NCBI GenBank assembly: GCA_035315125.1
Contig: DATFYI010000017.1
Location: 1 to 7,286, forward strand
Length of the DNA: 7,286 nt
Direction: 5' to 3'
From: DATFYI01 sp035315125
GTDB lineage: Bacteria > Chloroflexota > Anaerolineae > Anaerolineales > Anaerolineaceae
The notes below the pieces were generated by a model. It saw only the letters and a list, made by a program, of their open reading frames with translations. It did not search any database and was not told the DNA's origin. Positions 1 through 6,296 of the stretch are shown here, piece after piece; positions within the stretch are counted from its first letter, which is position 1, and each line of letters begins with the position of its first letter. The position numbers and the translations under genes were made by a program.

Positions 1-779
1 TCAACAAACTCTGAAACAAGTGTACTGGTGCTTCCAACAATATCAACTGTGAAGCGTATCGGTGTGTGTGTCGATGGATTGCCAAGCCGGTGGTGGTCGA
101 GGATTTCAAGTAACTCTGCTTCCTCTAAAGATGCGACTGCCTGCTGGGGCTCATTATGGTCAACTAAAATCAGCTTGATACGAGGCGGATTAAGTAAATC
201 GCGCTGCCGGCAAATTCCTACATAACGCCCTGTTTCATCTAGTACAAAAAATTCATCACTTTCTTCGCGTAAGATCCGATTCAAAACGTCTCTAATTCGG
301 GCTGTTTCCTGGAATTTAGGTACATCGGTTTCACATGCCTGGTCGCAAGAAAGCTCGAGTACTTGCTCGATCGGAATATTACGGTTGCGCAGGTTAGGAC
401 CAACCAGTCTGCTTAGTAAATTAAATAAGCTTCGACCGTTCATTAGCCCGTAAGGTGTTCCATCGGCGTTTAAGATCGGTGCAATTCCCCCGGTTCGGGT
501 GGCAATTGACCAGGCTTCTTTGATGGGTTTATCCGGTGTTGTTGTATCCAAACGTCGCATGACCGAGTCGAAGCGCGGTGATGCATCCGTCAATAATATT
601 GGAGATTCCAGATTAAGGTATTTCAAGACCCAGGTAGTTTGTGGGTTGGTGGCTCCGGCTCGAGCTGCTATTGTATCCAGGCCGTCCCGTTCTCGCAATA
701 ACCAGGCATATCCCATCGCAGCGGCGATTGAGTCTGTGTCTGGATTGACATGTCCTACTACAAATATCTGCGATGGCAT
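1..779 (-). CDS. ppaC: Manganese-dependent (family II) inorganic pyrophosphatase with CBS-domain insert, N-terminal part, truncated by window edge
   Basis: Hydrolyses cytosolic PPi to two phosphates. I translated this frame by hand: 259 codons stay open from the ATG at 779 to the left edge. GHVNPDTDS (residues 9-17) is DHH motif I, giving metal ligands H10, D14 and D16. VDHNE (206-210) and LDHHR (227-231) supply D207 and H229, with the same 22-residue spacing as D75 and H97 of the Bacillus subtilis enzyme. Between SPILLTDASPR and KLILVDHNE lies an insert at about residues 66-199. It holds two CBS-like units (about 84-124 and 154-196) and has no room for the DRTGG domain found in some relatives. 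CBS-PPases are known to be regulated by adenine nucleotides. The last catalytic Asp and the DHHA2 domain lie outside the window. The start follows AAAGGGG with a 7-base spacer and lies 21 bases past the hydroxylase stop, so it is probably the same operon. Family assignment is firm; the missing half is unseen. Confidence 0.93.
   Translation of the reverse strand, partial: MPSQIFVVGHVNPDTDSIAAAMGYAWLLRERDGLDTIAARAGATNPQTTWVLKYLNLESPILLTDASPRFDSVMRRLDTTTPDKPIKEAWSIATRTGGIAPILNADGTPYGLMNGRSLFNLLSRLVGPNLRNRNIPIEQVLELSCDQACETDVPKFQETARIRDVLNRILREESDEFFVLDETGRYVGICRQRDLLNPPRIKLILVDHNEPQQAVASLEEAELLEILDHHRLGNPSTHTPIRFTVDIVGSTSTLVSEFV
183..584 (-). other. CBS-pair regulatory insert within the pyrophosphatase
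   Basis: Codons of about residues 66-199 interrupt the DHH domain between the segment aligning with SPRLVETAANEVNG of B. subtilis PPase and the VDHNE strand. Two CBS-like half-sites are visible: IAPILNADGTPYGLMNGRSL (99-118) and FFVLDETGRYVGICRQRDLL (177-196). In characterised CBS-PPases this region binds AMP/ADP (inhibiting) and ATP or diadenosine polyphosphates (activating). Which ligands act here is unknown. Confidence 0.82.
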
Positions 780-800
780 GAACGATCCCCTTTGACCTGT

Positions 801-3800
801 TTAGATTTGATTAGAACCTTTGACTGCTCGAAGAGCTTGCCATAATCTTACAGGTGTCACTGGATTAATATCTACATCGACTCCGCAGGCATCCCGAATA
901 GCATTTGCCACCGAGGGCGCCGAGCCATCCATGGGTATTTCGGCAATTGCTTTCACTCCAAATGGATGCGAGGGTTCAAAAGTTTCAACAAACATCGATT
1001 CTATCGCTGGCATTTCATTTGCACGGAAAATATGATAATCAACCAGGTTCTTCTCCAAAGGTTGGCCGTTTTCATCATAACGCATTTCTTCACAAACGGC
1101 ATAACCTAACGCTTGGGTTATACCGCCTTCAATTTGGCCAGAAGCTGTAAGCGGATTAACAATTACACCACCATCAACAGCGATGACCATCTTTTCTACC
1201 GTCACCTGCCCTGTTTGAATATCTACAACAACTTCAGAGACTTGTGCAGCGAAAGGAGGCGGGGATACCTGAGATGAATAAGATCCTATACCCATGATTT
1301 GCTCCTGGTCATTATAGTGGAGCGAATCAAGCGCAATCTCATTCATTGGAACTGACCTTCCATCTGGACTGATGGCTTTTCGATCAGACAGACGCATATC
1401 TTCGGGTTTTGCTTCGGGCTTTCCACCGCCCTCCCTGTTTAATATCTTTGCAGCACGTATCCGAATCTGTTCGGCCGCTTGTTGTGCTGCTTTAGTAACA
1501 GCCGCTCCTGATATAAAGGTGGTGCTGGATGCATACGCCCCTTTATCAAATGGTGTGAAATCAGTATCAGAAGAATACACGATGATATCTTCCAGGGGGA
1601 CTCCTAATACCTCGGCCGCCATTTGTCCGAGCACTGTGTCAGAACCGGTGCCCAAATCGGTTGCCCCAATCAATAAATTAAAGGAACCATCTTCGTTTAT
1701 TTTTATGCTGGCCCCGCCCATATCCAGATATGGGATAGCAGTTCCATGCAGCATCATTGCCACACCAATTCCACGGCGCAAGTATGGCTTTCCCGGAATG
1801 ACATGCCATTCTGGATTTCCATACTTTCGATCCCAACTGGTTCTGGCCTTAACCTGGCGTACACATTCTTCCAGCCCTACAGTATGAATAATTTCAGGAC
1901 TGGGCTCACGACCTTCGCTCCAGGCAGTGCTAAATGGTTGAAGTTCACCGGCTCTGAGAGCATTTTTTAGTCGAAATTCGATTGGATCCATCCCAAGATC
2001 TCGTGCGATTTTTTCCATTTGGCGATCGACAGGCCAAAAACCTTGTGGGCCGCCATAACCGCGGAAAGCGCCTGCTGGCGGGTGGTTTGTATAAACGATA
2101 TCGGAATAAAAGCGAATATTTGGAGCTTGACGATATTTTCCATCCCCCACATAAAGCGCCATTGCTTTATGTCCGGTATTTCCAGTTACAGTCAAGGCAT
2201 GGCAGCCATAAGCACCTGTATCACTCAAACAATACATAGAATTAGCGGTAATTGTTCCATCTAATTTAACGCCTATTTTCATATGAATACGCATCGGGTG
2301 ACGAGACCGGGCTGCTGTAAACTCTTCTTCGCGCGTGTATTCCAATCGGACAGGTCGTCCTGTTACTATTGTCAAATGAGCAGCAACATCTTCGATGAGT
2401 ACCTCTTGTTTGCCGCCGAAACCACCCCCAATGCGTGGTTTGATCACACGTATCCGCTTCATGGGCAGTTTAAGTAGAGGTGAGAGAATCCTGCGAACGT
2501 GAAAGGGTACTTGAGTGCTCGTTCTGATCACTAACCGGTCATTTTCGTCCCAATATGTAACCACAACATGAGGCTCTATGTGGGCTTGTTGAACTTTTGG
2601 AACTTCATAATCTGCTTCAAAAATTTTATCAGACTCTGCAAATCCCTTGTCTACATCTCCAATATCAATTCTTATCTGCGCAGCCAGGTTGTAATTTGGA
2701 TTTGATTTATCAAAATTAACATACTCCGGTTCATCATGTATTTTGATTGTATTGGCTTCCATGGCAATGGCTGGATTCAAAACCACCGGAAGGGGCTCGT
2801 ATTCCACCTCGATTAATTTAAGGGCCTGTTCAGCGATTTCTTCAGTTTCCGCAGCCAAAAAAGCAACTCTATCACCCACAAACCGGACTTTATTGTCCAA
2901 AGAAAATGCATCCAAGGGACCTGGCATTGGTGCAGATTGACCAGCAGTAGAATATACTACTCGTGGAATGTCATGCCACGTTAATACTGCCGCAACCCCT
3001 GGCAATGCGCGTGCCTTTGATACATCAATCCGTTTAATTCTGGCATGCGCTAAAGGACTATGAAGTATTTTAGCAACCAACAAGCCGCGCATTTCAATAT
3101 CTGCTGTAAAGGCAGGTTTTCCTTGAACAAGTTTAACTGCATCAACTTTAGGTTCCGGATGACCAACCTGACTCCAATAATCAGTTTGTGGTGTAGTCCA
3201 TATTTTTGGCATTACACCGGTTACAGTCTCAATTCCTCCATTTCCACTAGAAATCAAATCTTCCGGCGGAGCTGGCTTGGAATCGTTATTAATCCAATCA
3301 GAAGGCATCGGAATAAGCTCGATCGGTTCAACCTCTTCTCCCCGCAGGACCGCTGCTGCGCGTAAAACTGCTTGAACTGGTTTCAGATAGCCTGTACACC
3401 GGCAAAGTACCCCCGATAGTGCATCCCGTACTTGTTCTTCAGTTGGATTTTGATTTTTGGTGAGCAGCGCTTTTGTTGTCAAAATCATGGCTGGTGTACA
3501 ATAACCACATTGAATGGCTCCGGTCTCAATAAATGCTTGCTGTATCGGATTCAAACCGGGATTCCCTTTCCATCCTTTTTCACCATATTCGCCAATCGCT
3601 TCAATGGTATCAATGTGGTGCCCATCAACCTGAGCGGCTAGCAGACAGCAAGAATTGACGGGTTCGCCATCCAGCAGGATTGTACAGGCGCCGCATTCAC
3701 CGTGGTCGCAGCCACCAAATTTAGCCCCAAAATAGCCTTCTCGCCTGAGTATTTCTAATAAGGTATCGCCGGGTGTGACCTCCCAGTTCATAACTTTACC

Positions 3801-3824
3801 GTTTAGGTGAACTGAGACTTTCAT
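801..3824 (-). CDS. Fused iron-sulfur / molybdopterin-binding subunit of a xanthine dehydrogenase-family molybdenum hydroxylase
   Basis: Large subunit of a molybdenum hydroxylase, which hydroxylates a C-H bond with water-derived oxygen and passes electrons from Mo through two [2Fe-2S] clusters to FAD. Residues 1-75 are a plant-type ferredoxin domain (C39, C44, C47, C59). Residues 85-160 are the second cluster domain (C106, C109, C141, C143). A Pro/acid-rich linker (about 163-222) precedes the hammerhead domain (about 225-345) and the Mo-cofactor domains (about 365-985). Visible motifs are IGGGFGGKQE (465-474), GAFRGYGGPQ (585-594), GATDLGTGSD (720-729) and VKAIAEIP (957-964). R588 and E962 match bovine XDH Arg880 and catalytic Glu1261, but Q473 replaces the substrate-binding Glu802. 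FeS plus Mo in one chain with a separate FAD protein resembles E. coli XdhD/YgfM; Desulfovibrio aldehyde oxidoreductase has a similar FeS-Mo chain without FAD. The start follows AGGAG by 7 bases and lies 18 bases after the FAD gene. The family is certain; the substrate (purine, aldehyde or N-heterocycle) is not. No maturation gene is visible. Confidence 0.95.
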   Translation of the reverse strand: MKVSVHLNGKVMNWEVTPGDTLLEILRREGYFGAKFGGCDHGECGACTILLDGEPVNSCCLLAAQVDGHHIDTIEAIGEYGEKGWKGNPGLNPIQQAFIETGAIQCGYCTPAMILTTKALLTKNQNPTEEQVRDALSGVLCRCTGYLKPVQAVLRAAAVLRGEEVEPIELIPMPSDWINNDSKPAPPEDLISSGNGGIETVTGVMPKIWTTPQTDYWSQVGHPEPKVDAVKLVQGKPAFTADIEMRGLLVAKILHSPLAHARIKRIDVSKARALPGVAAVLTWHDIPRVVYSTAGQSAPMPGPLDAFSLDNKVRFVGDRVAFLAAETEEIAEQALKLIEVEYEPLPVVLNPAIAMEANTIKIHDEPEYVNFDKSNPNYNLAAQIRIDIGDVDKGFAESDKIFEADYEVPKVQQAHIEPHVVVTYWDENDRLVIRTSTQVPFHVRRILSPLLKLPMKRIRVIKPRIGGGFGGKQEVLIEDVAAHLTIVTGRPVRLEYTREEEFTAARSRHPMRIHMKIGVKLDGTITANSMYCLSDTGAYGCHALTVTGNTGHKAMALYVGDGKYRQAPNIRFYSDIVYTNHPPAGAFRGYGGPQGFWPVDRQMEKIARDLGMDPIEFRLKNALRAGELQPFSTAWSEGREPSPEIIHTVGLEECVRQVKARTSWDRKYGNPEWHVIPGKPYLRRGIGVAMMLHGTAIPYLDMGGASIKINEDGSFNLLIGATDLGTGSDTVLGQMAAEVLGVPLEDIIVYSSDTDFTPFDKGAYASSTTFISGAAVTKAAQQAAEQIRIRAAKILNREGGGKPEAKPEDMRLSDRKAISPDGRSVPMNEIALDSLHYNDQEQIMGIGSYSSQVSPPPFAAQVSEVVVDIQTGQVTVEKMVIAVDGGVIVNPLTASGQIEGGITQALGYAVCEEMRYDENGQPLEKNLVDYHIFRANEMPAIESMFVETFEPSHPFGVKAIAEIPMDGSAPSVANAIRDACGVDVDINPVTPVRLWQALRAVKGSNQI

Positions 3825-3842
3825 GTATTCTCTCCTGTTGGA

Positions 3843-4595
3843 CTACCCCTGTTCTAACAATCTATGGACAAGGGTTTTGGTTATTTCAAGTTGGTATTCT
3901 AAGTTATTTTCAGGTTTGATAGCTTGGCTACGCGCAATTTCGATAGCGGTTTCTGCATCATTCAAATCTGGCCCATCCATTACAATAAAAGGTGCTGTCC
4001 CAAATCCTCCAATCGCAATTCTCGTTCTGCCGGAAGGCCATTTGCCAATTGCAACACAAACGATTGGTTTATCCGCAGGTGTACGAGATACACTCTCATA
4101 CATGAGTTTAACCTGCATTGTAATTGACACGCTTGTTATCAATTTGCTTTTTGCCCATTTATTGCGGATGGGCAGCCAATTTCCAAGGCTAATTATCTCA
4201 TCGTTAGGCGCCCATCTCAAATAAGTATCCAGTGCTAAAAGAGCAGTTGCTAAGAGGGATGTCTCATCAGAAATAACCAGTGTCCCTGCAATTGTAGCTT
4301 TGCGTCGTAGATTTATACTGTATTCTTTGCAAACAACTTGTTTTAACTCTAACGATAATTCGGATGCAACACACAGACTTTGTAAAGATGTTGTCGCCCC
4401 TATAACAAGTTTATTTCCTTGCACATCTACGCCACTTAATCCAAGGCTTTGAAGATCAACCACTGCACAGGATTCATTGCCGCTGTGACGGCTCAAAACA
4501 GTTCCTCCACCCAATGGATAAGTCGAAATCGCGGTGCGTCCGAGAAGATCAAGCGCCTCTTCCATTGTTTTTGGACGATGATATTCAACAATCAT
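3843..4595 (-). CDS. FAD-binding subunit of the molybdenum hydroxylase (XdhB/CoxM-like)
   Basis: Medium subunit that would bind FAD and pass electrons from the FeS clusters of the downstream-encoded subunit to an acceptor such as NAD+, a quinone or another carrier. The N-terminus IVEYHRPKTMEEALDLLG is the usual opening of the FAD_binding_5 fold. YPLGGGTVLSR (26-36) is the first FAD loop, in the place of the common AGGTDL. TIAGTLVISDETS (101-113) is the second, where relatives usually read TxGGN followed by ASPxxD. The C-terminal half (about 150-248) matches the CO_deh_flav_C fold, with IAIGGFGTAPFIV and a terminal helix. At 250 residues it is shorter than the roughly 280-300 usual for XdhB/CoxM but close to E. 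coli YgfM. The start follows AGGAG by 8 bases, 47 bases after the LLM stop. Subunit assignment is strong by sequence and adjacency; the altered second loop leaves acceptor and cofactor affinity open. Confidence 0.9.
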   Translation of the reverse strand: MIVEYHRPKTMEEALDLLGRTAISTYPLGGGTVLSRHSGNESCAVVDLQSLGLSGVDVQGNKLVIGATTSLQSLCVASELSLELKQVVCKEYSINLRRKATIAGTLVISDETSLLATALLALDTYLRWAPNDEIISLGNWLPIRNKWAKSKLITSVSITMQVKLMYESVSRTPADKPIVCVAIGKWPSGRTRIAIGGFGTAPFIVMDGPDLNDAETAIEIARSQAIKPENNLEYQLEITKTLVHRLLEQG

Positions 4596-4642
4596 TAGAT
4601 CCGCTCCTGGTCAGGATAAAATCATCCAATTCGGGCTGGTTG

Positions 4643-5641
4643 CTAATTTTGAGCAAAAGTGTCGATCAATAAATTAACGTCCCCGCCGACCGAATACAAA
4701 ATCGGGCAGGTGCAGCCATATTTTCTATATTCAGCGACCTTAGCGCGAGCTTCATCTGGAGTCCCCGATGCAGTAATTTTCAAGATCAGTTCTTCCGGAA
4801 CGAGATACTTGGCTTTTTGGATTTGTTCATTAGTAGCTGGCCATCCTAAGATCGACTGGATTTTTGCCACTACATCCGGAGAAACACCAGAAGCTTTTGC
4901 TATATGGGGCTGTTGAGCCAAATATTGTGTAAGCAACTCCCGGGAATTATCAATCGCCTTGTCATGATCTTTATCGACTGAACAAACTATTAACTGAGGA
5001 CGGTCCATCATTTCAGCATTGCGGCCCGATTTACTCGCACCCTTTTCGAGCAGTTCCAAAGCTTTAATATCGTATTCTGGGGGAACACAATAATTCAAAA
5101 CGACTCCATCAGCAATTTCTCCGGCCAATTCCATCATTTGGTCGCCGGTTGCGCCGATATATACTGGGATATTGCGGGGTTCACGCCGACCATGAACCAC
5201 ATCAAGTTCGATACCTTCTACATTTACAAACTCCCCATGATAAGTTACCCGTTCCATGTTGAGTAAACGCTTCAGTACAGTAACTGTTTCTCTCATTGCT
5301 ACAAGCGGTTTTTTTCGGTCGATGCCAACATTCTTCGCCAGAGGATCCCACCAGGCGCCAATGCCACAGATAATCCGGTTGGGCGCCAGATCATCTAAAG
5401 TTAAAAAGGTCATTGCCAACAGTCCAATATTGCGGGTCCAATTATTGATCACCCCCGAAGCAACTTTTATATGGTCAGTTACAGCCGCATATGCAGCCAT
5501 CGGTACAATTGCATCTCGAACAAGGCGGCTCTCAGCCTGCCATATTGCTTCAAATCCCCGTTTTTCAGCATAACGTGCAATATTCAGTCCATCACGTAGA
5601 TCGTGAGAGTCCTGCAGATAAAGTGCAACTCGTTCAGCCAT
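4643..5641 (-). CDS. LLM-class oxidoreductase, Mer-like, probably F420-dependent
   Basis: Predicted (beta/alpha)8-barrel luciferase-like oxidoreductase of 332 residues, the usual length of the Mer/F420 branch. ASGVINNWTRN (61-71) matches the Mer-type segment that carries the non-prolyl cis-peptide bulge at the deazaflavin site. RIICGIGAWWDP (89-100) is the barrel strand and loop that often reads GLGxW in relatives. VYIGATGDQMMELAGEIADG (160-179) is the phosphate-binding segment common to the superfamily. There is no signal peptide, so it is cytosolic. It starts 40 bases after cofC, with GGAGG 4 bases before the ATG. Direct linkage to cofD and cofC is the main reason to prefer F420 over FMN, and that is inference. 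Methylenetetrahydromethanopterin/tetrahydrofolate reductase activity is possible but not shown, since this fold also covers alcohol, sugar-phosphate and xenobiotic enzymes. The substrate is unknown. Confidence 0.88.
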   Translation of the reverse strand: MAERVALYLQDSHDLRDGLNIARYAEKRGFEAIWQAESRLVRDAIVPMAAYAAVTDHIKVASGVINNWTRNIGLLAMTFLTLDDLAPNRIICGIGAWWDPLAKNVGIDRKKPLVAMRETVTVLKRLLNMERVTYHGEFVNVEGIELDVVHGRREPRNIPVYIGATGDQMMELAGEIADGVVLNYCVPPEYDIKALELLEKGASKSGRNAEMMDRPQLIVCSVDKDHDKAIDNSRELLTQYLAQQPHIAKASGVSPDVVAKIQSILGWPATNEQIQKAKYLVPEELILKITASGTPDEARAKVAEYRKYGCTCPILYSVGGDVNLLIDTFAQN

Positions 5642-5681
5642 TTTTCCTCCAAGTAAATGATGGTTAAAGATTAATTTTCAT

Positions 5682-6296
5682 CTATAGATTAACTTGCAAT
5701 GCTTCGTATTGTTTCAGAAGATCAAGATCTTCTGGATAATCCAAATCCAGTGACAGGCTTTCAATCCTACATACTTTCAATCTTGCTTGTTTTTTTTGAG
5801 CCCTTTGTGAATGACACCGAAACGAGTCTTTACCAAAACAATAATCAATTAGACCAGCCGGGCTAACCAATAATGCATTTGTACCTTCTTCTCTTCTATC
5901 GGGTGCAATGATGATTTCCGGAGGGTTCCCGGATTGAGCAATAAATTCACGGATATCTTTTGAATTAACTAAAGGCAGGTCTGCTGGCAAAATCATTACA
6001 CCTCTGGCACCGTACGCTTTTGCAACCAGGGTGGCACGCCTTAATGCAGTATTTAATTCCGGGCTTCCCTCCTCCTGAACTGTTCGAGCACCATGTTCTC
6101 TCGCCAGGGCCAATGCAGCGGGATCACGACTTACCACCAAAACCTGATCGATTTCCGGAACTGAAGATATTGCCTTTAATGTGTTTCCTAACATTGTATA
6201 ATTTAATAAAGCTCGCTCATCTTCCGTCAAAACTCCTGCCAGGCGTGACTTACCTCTTCGAAGAGGCTTAACGGGTATTATCGCCCACAGGCTCAT
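5682..6296 (-). CDS. cofC: 2-phospho-L-lactate (or phosphoenolpyruvate) guanylyltransferase
   Basis: Nucleotidyltransferase of F420 synthesis. It joins GTP to 2-phospho-L-lactate (archaeal CofC) or phosphoenolpyruvate (actinobacterial FbiD), releasing PPi and making the substrate of CofD. The 204-residue chain fits the family. AIIPVKPLRRGKSRLAGVL (5-23) is the GTP-binding start, LPADLPLV (103-110) carries the acidic metal-binding pair, APDRREEGTNALLVSP (131-146) and FGKDSFRCH (154-162) are family signatures, and DLDYPEDL (184-191) is the C-terminal motif. I chose the ATG at 6296 rather than the upstream ATG at 6326. The later start forms an ATGA overlap with the cofD stop, and AAAGGAGGG sits 10 bases before it, inside the codons the longer reading would add. 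Translation is probably coupled to cofD. A run of eight A lies in the coding strand at 5790-5797 (A-Q-K-K-Q), with the frame intact. The choice between the two substrates cannot be settled from sequence alone. Confidence 0.92.
   Translation of the reverse strand: MSLWAIIPVKPLRRGKSRLAGVLTEDERALLNYTMLGNTLKAISSVPEIDQVLVVSRDPAALALAREHGARTVQEEGSPELNTALRRATLVAKAYGARGVMILPADLPLVNSKDIREFIAQSGNPPEIIIAPDRREEGTNALLVSPAGLIDYCFGKDSFRCHSQRAQKKQARLKVCRIESLSLDLDYPEDLDLLKQYEALQVNL
6293..6296 (-). other. ATGA stop/start overlap joining cofD and cofC
   Basis: The cofD TGA (6295-6293) shares bases with the cofC ATG (6296-6294). This arrangement usually couples translation and keeps two products in step. It fits CofC handing an unstable guanylated intermediate to CofD. 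Confidence 0.85.

Noticed and set aside
499..795. 98-residue plus-strand frame at the left end
   Set aside because: Antisense to the pyrophosphatase, whose minus-strand frame holds DHH and CBS motifs throughout.
1372..1887. 171-residue open frame on the plus strand
   Set aside because: It lies wholly antisense to the Mo-cofactor domain of the hydroxylase, which has unbroken family motifs there. The predicted peptide shows no recognisable domain.
1967..2152. 61-residue minus-strand frame inside the hydroxylase gene
   Set aside because: Same strand but different frame from the large subunit, which is well conserved across this stretch.
3823..4224. 133-residue plus-strand frame
   Set aside because: Antisense to the FAD subunit gene. 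Low-complexity hydrophobic character is a by-product of the opposite frame, and no ribosome site or partner gene supports it.
4614..4627. GGAT/ATCC inverted repeat between the LLM and FAD genes
   Set aside because: The stem is only 4 base pairs and no T-run follows, so it is not a credible terminator.
5680..5689. Perfect 10-base palindrome ATCTATAGAT at the cofC stop
   Set aside because: AT-rich and short, with no second copy in the other gaps. It is likely chance rather than an operator.
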